From NCBI GenBank assembly GCA_021767985.1, contig JAASSH010000097.1, positions 1 to 7,287 on the forward strand: 7,287 bases of DNA, given 5' to 3'. The position numbers and the translations under genes were made by a program. The stretch is from Gammaproteobacteria bacterium (lineage in GTDB: Bacteria > Pseudomonadota > Gammaproteobacteria > GCA-001735895). Shown piece after piece: positions 1 through 6,313 of the stretch. The notes under the pieces are model-generated. The model saw only the letters and a program-made list of their open reading frames with translations, did no database searches and was not told where the DNA came from. The number at the start of each line of letters is the position of its first letter. The first letter of the stretch is position 1.

Positions 1-1
1 C

Positions 2-385
2 AAGCGCGGTACCGATATGTTGCCGGCGACCTGTCTCAGCGGCATTGTCATGGGCGGTGTGGCCGGATTTTTTGTCGAATCTTTCACCATCTCGAATCGT
101 GACCTGGCGATAGCGATTACGATGGGTTGCCTGCAATTCGGGATCGGATTCTGGTGTTTTACCGTTGCCACGCGTTACATCATGGCCTCTGAAGTCGCCC
201 TGTTTTCGCTAACCGAGTCTATCCTCGGTCCGGTCTGGGTCTGGATCGGGGTGGGTGAGCAGCCCAGCCTGCTAACCCTCGCCGGCAGCCTGGTAGTGTT
301 GGTCAGCGTCAGCGCTTACTGTATTAACGGCATCAGGGCCGAACGTAAATTGATGGCGGACTATCGCCGACTCAATCCCGACTGA
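2..385 (+). CDS. EamA/DMT-family transporter, C-terminal part (5' end outside the window)
   Basis: This is the C-terminal part of an integral inner-membrane protein; the frame is open from base 2 to the TGA at 383-385. Four hydrophobic segments are visible, roughly LPATCLSGIVMGGVAGFFV, an AIAITMGCLQFGIGFW segment, a VALFSLTESILGPVWVWIGV segment and TLAGSLVVLVSVSAYCI, followed by a basic cytoplasmic tail (RAERKLMADYRRLNPD). A small-residue-rich helix with a Glu before a 'GPVWVW' stretch, then 'GEQPSLLTLAGSLVVL', is typical of the last helices of the second EamA repeat in drug/metabolite transporters, which usually have ten helices. The first six or so helices would lie to the left. The ATG at position 17 lies inside the protein and is not a credible start. 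Family members export amino acids, metabolites or drugs; the substrate cannot be inferred here. The gene converges on the MOSC gene across a 53-bp spacer with no clear terminator. Confidence 0.85.
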   Translation, partial: KRGTDMLPATCLSGIVMGGVAGFFVESFTISNRDLAIAITMGCLQFGIGFWCFTVATRYIMASEVALFSLTESILGPVWVWIGVGEQPSLLTLAGSLVVLVSVSAYCINGIRAERKLMADYRRLNPD

Positions 386-438
386 AATCGAGCGCTCTGG
401 CTTCGCCTGGATGAAGCAGGGTCTGGTTGCGAATCTCC

Positions 439-876
439 TCAGCAGAATTCAACGCGATCGCCGATCCTGATTTCGCCGGGTTTGACGACATTGCAGCAAA
501 TACCGCCGCGCCATTCCGGCCTCAGCGCTGCGGTCAGGCCCTGGTGCTGTGCATCCATGCGCGAGCAGGGAGCAGTCTCCTCGGTTACTACCAGCTCGAC
601 ATCGCCGATGCGTACCGTCTTGCCAACATAGCCCGCATCAAACTCGACGCCATCGACCAGCAGGTTGGCACGTCGCACCATCCAGGGCAGATCCGCATTA
701 ACCTCGGCGCAGGCTTTTTGCCAGGCCGATTCGCTCAATATCGTTATCTGACGCCCGAGCTGGGTACCGCGGAAATCCCCGAGGATGCCGTTGGCAACGC
801 TGATCTGCGCGCTATCTATCGACTGCATTGCCACACGCGGGCGATTTTTAATCGCGATTGCCTTGATTGAACTCAT
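439..876 (-). CDS. MOSC domain-containing protein (145 aa)
   Basis: This small cytosolic protein consists of essentially one MOSC domain, the fold found at the C-terminus of molybdenum cofactor sulfurases and in mARC/YiiM-type proteins. It is thought to bind molybdenum cofactor or carry activated sulfur. Visible family features are GILGDFRG (30-37), RQITILSESAW (42-52), a basic RRANLLVDGV stretch (68-77), GDVELVVTEETAPCSRM (91-107) with the conserved cysteine at 104, and GGICCNVVKPGEIRIGD near the end. Cys104 is the expected cofactor-ligand or sulfur-carrying residue. The start is fixed: an in-frame TGA (complement of 880-882) lies two codons upstream of the ATG, and an AGGG at 889-886 gives a modest ribosome site. 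The gene sits 34 bp downstream of ppnN on the same strand, suggesting co-transcription. Sulfurase, oxidoreductase-partner and detoxification roles all remain possible. Confidence 0.85.
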   Translation of the reverse strand: MSSIKAIAIKNRPRVAMQSIDSAQISVANGILGDFRGTQLGRQITILSESAWQKACAEVNADLPWMVRRANLLVDGVEFDAGYVGKTVRIGDVELVVTEETAPCSRMDAQHQGLTAALRPEWRGGICCNVVKPGEIRIGDRVEFC

Positions 877-910
877 TATTCATGACCCTGGTTAACGTCA
901 GCCAGAAATG

Positions 911-2287
911 TTACCGGTTCTGCAGGTTATAACAAGGAACGTAGACTTTGCCCGGCACCTTCATACGTTGCTGTTCGACAAAAGAATGCAGCAAGGCGTC
1001 CAGCGCCTGCATGATTTCAGGTTCACCGCTTATCTGGAAGGGGCCATGCTCTTCGATCAATCGAATACCATCGTCTTTCACGTTGCCCGCCACGATGGCC
1101 GAGAACGCACGGCGTAAGTCGGCTGCCAGAGAATGCTGTGGTTGATCGCGCGTCAGGTTGAGCTCGGCGACGCGATCATGAGCCGGTTCGAAGGGTTGCT
1201 GGAACTGTTGATCGATTTTTAATATCCAGTTGAAATAATAAGCGTCCGAATGTTCTCGCCTGAAATTGCGCACCGACTCGAGCCCCGCGGCAATCTCGCG
1301 TGCGACCTTGGTCGGATCGTCGATAATTATCGAATAATGCTCCTGTGCATCCCGGCCCAGGGCAAGCTTGATAAATTCGTCTATTTGCCTGAAATAGGCC
1401 TTTGACGATTCAGGACCGGTCAGAATCAACGGAAAGGGAACATGACGATTTTCCGGATTGAGCAGGATGCCGAGCAGGAACAGGATTTCCTCGGCGGTAC
1501 CCACGCCTCCGGGAAAGACCACGATACCGTGTCCCGCACGTACAAACGCTTCCAGCCTTTTTTCGATATCGGGCAGGATGACCAGTTCATTGACGATCGG
1601 ATTTGGCGATTCGGCGGCGATGATGCCCGGTTCGGTGAAGCCCAGGTAGCGGCCTGCGCGTATGCGCTGTTTACTATGCCCGATCGCGGCGCCTTTCATC
1701 GGCGCTTTCATCGCACCTGGCCCGCATCCGGTACAGATATTCAAGCTGCGCAGGCCGAGCTGATAGCCGACTTCCTTGCAGTAATCATACTCGGGTCTAT
1801 CGATAGAATGCCCGCCCCAGCAAACCACGAGGTCGGGCTCCGTTTCCGGAATCAGCGTGTCGGCGTTGCGCAGTATGTGAAACACGACGTTGGTGATTCC
1901 CTCGCTGCTATCGAAGTCGAAGAGCTGGTTAGACTCTATTTTGTTTCTGACGTAGGAAACGTCCCGCAATACCGAGAATAATTGTTCCTGAATACCGGTT
2001 ATCACGCGGCCGTCGACAAAGGCGCTTTCCGGTGCGTTTTCGATTTCGAGCTTAATGCCACGTTCCTGCTGTACCACGCGGATATCGAAGTCGTGATACT
2101 GCTCGAGCACCTCGCGGGCGTCGTCGGTCTTGCTGTCGACGTTCAGGGCCGCCAGCGCGCAGCGGCGGAAGGTTTCATACAGGCTGTCGTCCTTGCTGCC
2201 CTGTTTGAGCTGGCTGACCTCGAGTTGCGACAGCACGTCCATGTGGCCGTGTGGCGTCAGTCGAGTGATTTCCGTATTTTTTGTCAT
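911..2287 (-). CDS. ppnN: Pyrimidine/purine nucleotide 5'-monophosphate nucleosidase PpnN (YgdH)
   Basis: The 458-residue protein follows E. coli PpnN (454 residues) along its whole length. PpnN hydrolyses the N-glycosidic bond of nucleoside monophosphates, releasing free base and ribose 5-phosphate in the cytosol, and in E. coli it is stimulated by (p)ppGpp. Three parts are visible: an N-terminal domain (about 1-145, with MDVLSQLEV at 16-24 and FVDGRVI at 90-96), a central LOG/lysine-decarboxylase-like Rossmann domain (about 146-340), and a C-terminal domain (341-458) with DAYYFNW, ADLRRAFSAIVAGNVK and a PGKVYVPCY end. The LOG signature is intact: CWGGHSI (156-162), CTGCGPGAM (185-193), EKRLEAF (242-248) and PGGVGTAEE (259-267). 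The ATG at 2287 gives the same N-terminal length as E. coli (MTKNTEITRLTPHGHMDVL against MITHISPLGSMDML). No strong Shine-Dalgarno is seen; a CAGG lies about 13 bases upstream. The probable promoter is the divergent element at 2311-2321, and the MOSC gene follows. Confidence 0.97.
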   Translation of the reverse strand: MTKNTEITRLTPHGHMDVLSQLEVSQLKQGSKDDSLYETFRRCALAALNVDSKTDDAREVLEQYHDFDIRVVQQERGIKLEIENAPESAFVDGRVITGIQEQLFSVLRDVSYVRNKIESNQLFDFDSSEGITNVVFHILRNADTLIPETEPDLVVCWGGHSIDRPEYDYCKEVGYQLGLRSLNICTGCGPGAMKAPMKGAAIGHSKQRIRAGRYLGFTEPGIIAAESPNPIVNELVILPDIEKRLEAFVRAGHGIVVFPGGVGTAEEILFLLGILLNPENRHVPFPLILTGPESSKAYFRQIDEFIKLALGRDAQEHYSIIIDDPTKVAREIAAGLESVRNFRREHSDAYYFNWILKIDQQFQQPFEPAHDRVAELNLTRDQPQHSLAADLRRAFSAIVAGNVKDDGIRLIEEHGPFQISGEPEIMQALDALLHSFVEQQRMKVPGKVYVPCYNLQNR

Positions 2288-2344
2288 AGTACCGGATGCC
2301 TGATTTTGTTCTATAGTATAGGTCAGCAGTTAGGGAATCATGAC
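2288..2344. promoter_or_regulatory. Divergent spacer with a symmetric -10-like element, putative bidirectional promoter
   Basis: This 57-bp spacer separates ppnN (leftward) from the 203-aa gene (rightward). It contains the inverted repeat CTATA-G-TATAG at 2311-2321. Read rightward, TATAGT (2312-2317) matches the sigma70 -10 consensus in five of six positions. Read leftward, TATACT (2320-2315) also matches five of six. With a usual start about 7 bases downstream, both transcripts would begin about 21 bases before their start codons (near 2324 and 2308). No good -35 hexamer was found for either direction at 16-18 bp spacing. The rightward gene has an AGGGA ribosome site at 2332-2336, eight bases from its ATG. 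The symmetry and spacing are seen directly; promoter activity is inferred. Confidence 0.5.
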
Positions 2345-2956
2345 ATGAGTGATCAATTATTCGAAGTCGCATTTTCCGGCCAGATCAGCGATGGCGCGAA
2401 TGCCGATGAAGTCAGGGTCAGGGTCGCCAAGTTGTTCAATGCCGACGAGGCCAAGCTGGCGCAACTGTTTTCCGGCAAGCGCATTGTCATAAAGAAAAAT
2501 ATCGATCAGGCCACGGCAAACAAGTACCGCACCGCGCTCGCCCGCGCCGGCGCCGAATGCGAGATTGCACCGGTGGGTGGAGCTGCCGAAGCGGCACCTC
2601 AGCCCGCGGCAGAACCTGCACCGGCAGCCGCCCCACAACCCGCAGCCGCCGCCCCGCAACCCGCGGCGCCTGCCGCTGCGCCACCCAGCCAGGAATACGA
2701 ATCCAGTTACGACGGTGAGTCAGCCCCGCCGCCACAAACGGATCCGTTAGGGATCACCGGCGATCAAATCGAGGATCTGGCGGCTTCGATTGCGCCCGTC
2801 GGCAGCGAGTTGCAGGATGACTACGAGGCGCCGCAAGAACCCGATATCGATATCACCGGATTCGATATCGCGCCGGTGGGCAGCGAGCTCAGCACGGCCA
2901 AGAAGGAGCCTGACCCGCCGCCGCCGGATACCTCCGGCATCACGCTGGCCGACTAG
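2345..2956 (+). CDS. Uncharacterised protein: small N-terminal domain, Pro/Ala linker, repeated IAPVG motifs (203 aa)
   Basis: I do not recognise a named function. Residues 1-75 form a compact mixed domain (LFEVAFSGQI, then KLFNADEAKLAQLFSGKRIVIKKNID, ending YRTALARAGAECEIAPVG). Similar N-terminal modules with the 'LFSGK-R-hydrophobic-K' and 'KY--AL--AGA-hydrophobic' signatures are, from memory, common in gammaproteobacterial proteins of unknown role. The helix-strand end resembles the C-terminal domain of ribosomal protein bL12, but only weakly. Residues 81-116 are a disordered Pro/Ala linker with three PQPAA units. The acidic C-terminus carries IAPVG motifs at 149 and 175, echoing one at 74. 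There is no signal peptide or membrane segment, so it should be cytosolic. The start at 2345 is chosen because AGGGA lies eight bases before the ATG and the domain begins directly there; the frame is open further left to 1982, but that stretch is antisense to ppnN. Its TAG overlaps the convergent phoH-like stop. Confidence 0.8.
   Translation: MSDQLFEVAFSGQISDGANADEVRVRVAKLFNADEAKLAQLFSGKRIVIKKNIDQATANKYRTALARAGAECEIAPVGGAAEAAPQPAAEPAPAAAPQPAAAAPQPAAPAAAPPSQEYESSYDGESAPPPQTDPLGITGDQIEDLAASIAPVGSELQDDYEAPQEPDIDITGFDIAPVGSELSTAKKEPDPPPPDTSGITLAD
2583..2692 (+). repeat. Pro/Ala-rich coding repeat (PQPAA units)
   Basis: This GC-rich, low-complexity coding stretch encodes the linker at about residues 81-116, including three PQPAA copies at 85-89, 97-101 and 104-108 within alternating Ala/Pro runs. 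It is likely a flexible, unfolded spacer between the N-terminal domain and the acidic tail. The unit length is irregular, so it is a biased-composition linker more than a strict tandem repeat. Such stretches are prone to in-frame length variation between strains. Confidence 0.7.
2953..2956. other. Convergent stop codons sharing CTAG
   Basis: The rightward 203-aa gene ends with TAG at 2954-2956, and the leftward PIN-PhoH gene ends with TAG read from 2955 to 2953. Because CTAG is its own reverse complement, one four-base word supplies both stops. There is therefore no intergenic space for an intrinsic terminator, and each transcript must run into the other gene's antisense strand unless termination is factor-dependent inside a coding region. 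Confidence 0.97.
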
Positions 2957-4371
2957 AGCCTTTCCGAGGCATAATCGGCCAGTCGCGATCGTTCTACATT
3001 CATCAGGGTAATATGCCCGCTATGCTCCCAGTGCTTGAAACGATCGACCACGTAAGTCATGCCTGAGGTGGTCTCGGTTAGATAGGGCGTGTCGATTTGC
3101 TTGAGGTTTCCCAGGCAAACGATCTTGGTGCCGGTGCCGCTGCGCGTAACCAGCGTTTTCATCTGCTTCGAAGTCAGGTTTTGCGCCTCGTCGATGATTA
3201 TGTACTTGTTCTGAAAAGTTCGGCCACGCATAAAATTCAGCGAACGGATCTTGATCCGATTGCGCAGCAAATCATTGGTCGCGGCCTGTTCCCAGGAGTC
3301 CTTCTGATCGCTGCCGGTGAGTACTTCCATGTTATCCATCAGGGCTCCCATCCAGGGGGTCATCTTCTCTTCCTCGGTGCCCGGCAGGAACCCGATATCT
3401 TCACCGATCGGGATCGTGACGCGGGTCATGATGATTTCCTTGTACAAACCCTGGTCCAGCGTCTGGGTTAGCCCCGCCGCCAGAGCCAGCAGCGTTTTAC
3501 CGGTGCCCGCGCTACCAGACAGCGTTACGAAATCGATTTCGGGATCCATCAGCAGGTTGAGTGCAAAGTTTTGTTCGCGGTTGCGCGCGGTGATGCCCCA
3601 GACCGAGTGGCGCTGACCGTAATAATTCTGGCACACCTCGATCAGGAATCCGGCCTCGTTGCGCCGACGTACAATAGCCTCGAATTCGCTGTCCATGTAG
3701 ATAAACTGGTTGGGAAACCATTCCTCGCCCTCGACGCTGGCAACCTCGTAATACGCCTTGCCTTCTTCCTGCCAGCTCTCGATCTGCTTGCCGTGCACTT
3801 CCCAGAAATCGCTGGCGAGCTGGCGCGAGCCGCTGAACAGCAGGTCGAGATCGTCGACTACCCGGTCATTGGCATAGTCTTCGGCTTTGATGCCGAGGAT
3901 CGTGGCCTTGATCCGCAGATTGATGTCTTTGGATATCAACACGATTTCGTGATCGCTGATCGCATTCTTAAGCCAGATTATCGTGCTCAGGATCGAGTTG
4001 TCCGTTTTATTGCCCGGCAGCGATTCCGGCAGGCTGCTGTCGTGCGCCTCGGTCTGGAAAAACAGGCGGCCGCTGCACTTGTAGGGCTCTTCGGCGGCGA
4101 TGAAGCGGCTGAGCTGCAGGCCTTCTTCGATTACGAGTTCCTGCTGCGCAGTCAGCAATTCATCGATGAATCGATTGGTCTGGCGCACGTTCCGGGCAAC
4201 CTCGGACACCCCGATCTTGGCGTTGTCCAGTTCCTCGAGCACGGTCATCGGCAGGTAGACGTGGTGTTCCTGGAACTTGAAGAGGGCGGACGGGTCGTGC
4301 ATTAAGACATTGGTATCGAGCACGAAAACTTTTGTATCGGCGCCGGAATCGGCAAGTACTACGGGTGACAT
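2953..4371 (-). CDS. PIN domain-PhoH ATPase fusion (PhoH2-type, YlaK-like)
   Basis: This 472-residue cytosolic protein joins an N-terminal PIN RNase domain to a C-terminal PhoH P-loop ATPase, the PhoH2 architecture. Characterised PhoH2 proteins show ATP-dependent RNA unwinding and RNA cleavage. The PIN domain (about 13-175) keeps the acidic metal-binding set: D19 in VFVLDTNVLMHDP, E46/E47 in TVLEELDN, D124 in NKTDNSIL and D149 in ISKDINLRIKA. A linker region (about 185-265) precedes the ATPase. The ATPase has Walker A GSAGTGKT (286-293), the TRVTIPIGEDIGFLPGT segment (316-332), Walker B IIIDEAQN (391-398) and a GNLKQIDTPYL sensor-like segment (421-431). All key residues are present, so it should be active. 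The ATG at 4371 is supported by the N-terminus beginning just before the PIN strand; the ribosome site is weak. No small antitoxin-like gene precedes it, unlike mycobacterial phoAT-phoH2. Confidence 0.95.
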   Translation of the reverse strand: MSPVVLADSGADTKVFVLDTNVLMHDPSALFKFQEHHVYLPMTVLEELDNAKIGVSEVARNVRQTNRFIDELLTAQQELVIEEGLQLSRFIAAEEPYKCSGRLFFQTEAHDSSLPESLPGNKTDNSILSTIIWLKNAISDHEIVLISKDINLRIKATILGIKAEDYANDRVVDDLDLLFSGSRQLASDFWEVHGKQIESWQEEGKAYYEVASVEGEEWFPNQFIYMDSEFEAIVRRRNEAGFLIEVCQNYYGQRHSVWGITARNREQNFALNLLMDPEIDFVTLSGSAGTGKTLLALAAGLTQTLDQGLYKEIIMTRVTIPIGEDIGFLPGTEEEKMTPWMGALMDNMEVLTGSDQKDSWEQAATNDLLRNRIKIRSLNFMRGRTFQNKYIIIDEAQNLTSKQMKTLVTRSGTGTKIVCLGNLKQIDTPYLTETTSGMTYVVDRFKHWEHSGHITLMNVERSRLADYASERL

Positions 4372-4599
4372 ATTGCAAACTCTGAGGTGACGATTAATGG
4401 TAATTCAATCGTTTCCATCATGCACCCGATTTGTCACGGAAATGTTAAATGACGCTGCCGTGCGCAGCCCTGGATCCGGGCCCGGGCTAAATACATTTAA
4501 TCGAACACTGCCGGTGATCGGCCTGGATAGCAGGTTGCGGCTGGTCACGCCCCTGTTTACTGCGTAACATTTCCCTGGACCAGGTTATCAGGAGCCTTT
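4372..4599. other. 228-bp divergent intergenic region with GC-rich palindromes
   Basis: This spacer separates the leftward PIN-PhoH gene from the rightward CoA-transferase gene and should hold both promoters. Directly visible are a small hairpin GCTGC-CGTGC-GCAGC at 4454-4468, a ten-base palindrome CCGGGCCCGG at 4476-4485, and an AT-rich stretch around 4488-4502 (CTAAATACATTTAAT). I could not assign a convincing -35/-10 pair in either direction. The best fragments are TTAACA on the minus strand (4448-4443), with no well-placed -10, and TTTAAT at 4496-4501 with no -35. No coding frame or tRNA is seen. Confidence 0.4.
4590..4594 (+). promoter_or_regulatory. Strong ribosome binding site of the CoA-transferase gene
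   Basis: AGGAG ends five bases before the ATG at 4600. It is the strongest Shine-Dalgarno in the window and fixes the start of the CaiB-family gene, which agrees with the conserved N-terminus (PLAGYRVIELGQ) beginning six residues in. Confidence 0.85.
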
Positions 4600-5796
4600 A
4601 TGAATTCTTCGGGACCGCTCGCGGGATATCGTGTAATCGAATTGGGGCAGTTGCTTGCCGGTCCCTTTGCCGGTTGTATGCTGGGTTACTTTGGTGCCGA
4701 GGTGATCAAGATCGAGCCCCCCGACGGCGGCGATCCGATCAGGCGCTGGCGGGAAATGCGCGGTGACACGTCGCTCTGGTGGCGCTCGCTGGCGCGCAAC
4801 AAGAAATCGGTGACGATCGATCTCAAGACCGAAAAGGGTGTCGAACTGGTGCGCAGATTGATCCAGCAGGCAGATGTTGTCATCGAGAATTTCAGGCCGG
4901 GCGTGGTCGAGAAGTGGGGGCTGGGTCCCGAGGATTTTCGCAGTAGTAATCCGGGGCTGGTATACGCACGTATATCTGGTTATGGACAGAACGGGCCCTA
5001 CGCCAATAAACCCGGCTTTGCCTCGGTATGCGAGGGCATGAGCGGATTCCGGCACGTCAACGGGCATCCGGGCGAGGCGCCGGTGAGGCCCAACCTGAGC
5101 ATTGGCGACACGATTTCAGGCATCCACGCCGCCCTCGGCATCGCGCTGGCGCTGCTCGAGAAGAAGCGCAGCGGTGAGGGGCAGGTGGTTGACGTGGCAC
5201 TGGTCGAATCGATGTTCAATCTGATGGAGGCAGTAGTACCCGAGTACGACGGCAACGGGGTGATTCGAGAGCCTTCGGGAACCACGGTTACCGGAATCGT
5301 GCCGACCAATACCTATCGCTGTGCCGACGGTAAGTATATCGTGATCGGTGGCAACGGCGATTCGATTTTTCAGCGACTGATGATTGCCGCAGGCTGTCCC
5401 GATATGGCGGCCGATCCGCGACTGGCTACCAATCCGGGTCGGGTCGAACACGAGGCGGAGATCGATACTGCCCTGTCACAATGGTGTGCCGCTCACGATT
5501 CGAACTACCTGTTGCAGGAACTCGACGAGGCTCGCGTCCCGGCTGGACCGATATATAACGTCGAGGATATGCTCAACGACGAACACTTTAATGCGCGTGG
5601 TCTGTTCGAGCAGGTCGAAATCGATGGGAAACCGTTGAAAATTCCGGCGATCTTACCGCGGCTCTCGCGCACCCCGGGGGCCACGCGCTGGCCCGGTGGT
5701 GATCTCGGCAGCGAGAACCGCGAAGTACTCGGGGAACTGCTGGGTCTGAGCGAGCAGCAACTCGAGGAGTTACGTGCGGCGGCGGTGATCGCCTGA
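4600..5796 (+). CDS. CaiB/BaiF (class III) CoA-transferase family protein
   Basis: This 398-residue cytosolic enzyme belongs to the class III CoA-transferases (formyl-CoA, carnitine, succinyl-CoA and similar), which move CoA between carboxylic acids through an aspartyl-CoA anhydride intermediate and work as interlocked dimers. Family features in order: PLAGYRVIELGQLLAGPFAG (6-25), LGYFGAEVIKIEPPDGGDP (28-46), RNKKSVTIDLK (66-76), ADVVIENFRPGV (91-102), YARISGYGQNGPY (122-134), then RPNLSIGDTISG with the catalytic aspartate at D170, a GEGQVVDVALVESM segment (193-205), and a C-terminal VPAGPIYNVEDMLNDEHF (313-330). Length is normal and no key residue is missing. Neighbours do not reveal the acyl donor or acceptor. 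A dicarboxyl-CoA transferase of the SUGCT or succinyl-CoA-dependent type is plausible by overall look but not shown. The following TPR gene begins 58 bp later and may be co-transcribed. Confidence 0.95.
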   Translation: MNSSGPLAGYRVIELGQLLAGPFAGCMLGYFGAEVIKIEPPDGGDPIRRWREMRGDTSLWWRSLARNKKSVTIDLKTEKGVELVRRLIQQADVVIENFRPGVVEKWGLGPEDFRSSNPGLVYARISGYGQNGPYANKPGFASVCEGMSGFRHVNGHPGEAPVRPNLSIGDTISGIHAALGIALALLEKKRSGEGQVVDVALVESMFNLMEAVVPEYDGNGVIREPSGTTVTGIVPTNTYRCADGKYIVIGGNGDSIFQRLMIAAGCPDMAADPRLATNPGRVEHEAEIDTALSQWCAAHDSNYLLQELDEARVPAGPIYNVEDMLNDEHFNARGLFEQVEIDGKPLKIPAILPRLSRTPGATRWPGGDLGSENREVLGELLGLSEQQLEELRAAAVIA

Positions 5797-5854
5797 GCCG
5801 TGACGGTAGTGAACTTAATTAGAACCAATCAGTTGAACTGTGGAGAGTGAAATT

Positions 5855-6313
5855 ATGATTAGACAACGCGTGCTTCCGTTATTGCTGCTGGTTTTCGGGC
5901 TGGCGTCGTCGCCAGTTATCGCCGACGGTGGCGGTTATTCCAGTTCAAATTCTCGCCTGGCGCCGTTTCAGGAGCTGATCGAGAACGAAGAATACGAGCA
6001 GTCGATCGCGCGCCTGGAAGAGGCAATGCGCGATAATCCGGATGATGCCGATCTTTTGAACCAGATGGCTTTTAGCAACCGTAAAATGGGAAACTACGAT
6101 GTAGCGCTCGGTTTCTATCAGAAGGCTTTGAAAATCGAACCCGAGCATCGCGGCGCCAACGAGTACCTGGGCGAACTTTACCTGCAGCTGGACCAACCTG
6201 AAGAAGCCGAGAAACGCCTGAAGGTACTCGACAAGGCCTGTTTTTTCGGCTGCGGAGAGTACGATAAATTAAAGCAGGCGATTGCCGAATACCGCATGAA
6301 AAATCCGTCCTGA
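5855..6313 (+). CDS. Exported tetratricopeptide repeat protein with C-terminal Cys pair (152 aa)
   Basis: The protein begins with a clear Sec signal peptide: basic MIRQR, a hydrophobic LPLLLLVFGLASSPV core, and a likely cleavage after VIA (residue 23), so the mature protein should be periplasmic. About 130 mature residues hold TPR helices: FQELIENEEYEQSIARLEEAM (38-58), then DADLLNQMAFSNRKMGNYDVALGFYQKALKIEP (64-96) and ANEYLGELYLQLDQPEEAEKRL (101-122). A short C-terminal helix carries CFFGC (C129 and C133) before EYDKLKQAIAEY. Such TPR modules usually act as protein-protein scaffolds; no partner is evident. The ATG at 5855 is preferred over the in-frame GTG at 5840 because GGAGAG (5842-5847) lies seven bases upstream and because it starts the signal peptide directly. 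It follows the CoA-transferase gene by 58 bp. Confidence 0.88.
   Translation: MIRQRVLPLLLLVFGLASSPVIADGGGYSSSNSRLAPFQELIENEEYEQSIARLEEAMRDNPDDADLLNQMAFSNRKMGNYDVALGFYQKALKIEPEHRGANEYLGELYLQLDQPEEAEKRLKVLDKACFFGCGEYDKLKQAIAEYRMKNPS

Noticed and set aside
386..438. Possible bidirectional terminator between the transporter and MOSC genes
   Set aside because: Only a five-base GCTTC/GAAGC stem (400-404 with 413-417) was found, with an eight-base loop and no T-run on either strand.
427..870. 147-residue plus-strand frame opposite the MOSC gene
   Set aside because: The minus-strand frame carries the MOSC motifs and a defined start; the plus-strand translation has none.
1442..1981. Open frame on the plus strand opposite ppnN (179 residues)
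   Set aside because: It is antisense to an unmistakable ppnN, with no ribosome site or domain signature; it is a shadow frame.
2281..2309. TTGTCA at 2281-2286 as a -35 element for the 203-aa gene
   Set aside because: At 17-bp spacing the -10 position reads TTTTGT, and the good TATAGT lies 25 bp away, too far for a sigma70 promoter.
3571..4305. Long 244-residue open frame on the plus strand opposite the PIN-PhoH gene
   Set aside because: It lies wholly antisense to a gene with intact domain motifs. Its translation shows no recognisable domain, and it is best explained by the third-position bias of the real gene.
4588..5067. 159-residue minus-strand frame opposite the start of the CoA-transferase, considered as a divergent small gene upstream of phoH
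   Set aside because: It overlaps conserved CaiB coding sequence, has no domain match by eye, and its composition fits an antisense shadow.
5840..5854. GTG at 5840 as the start of the TPR protein
   Set aside because: It would add five residues (MESEI) before the signal peptide and would place the ribosome site inside the gene; ATG 5855 has the site at proper spacing.
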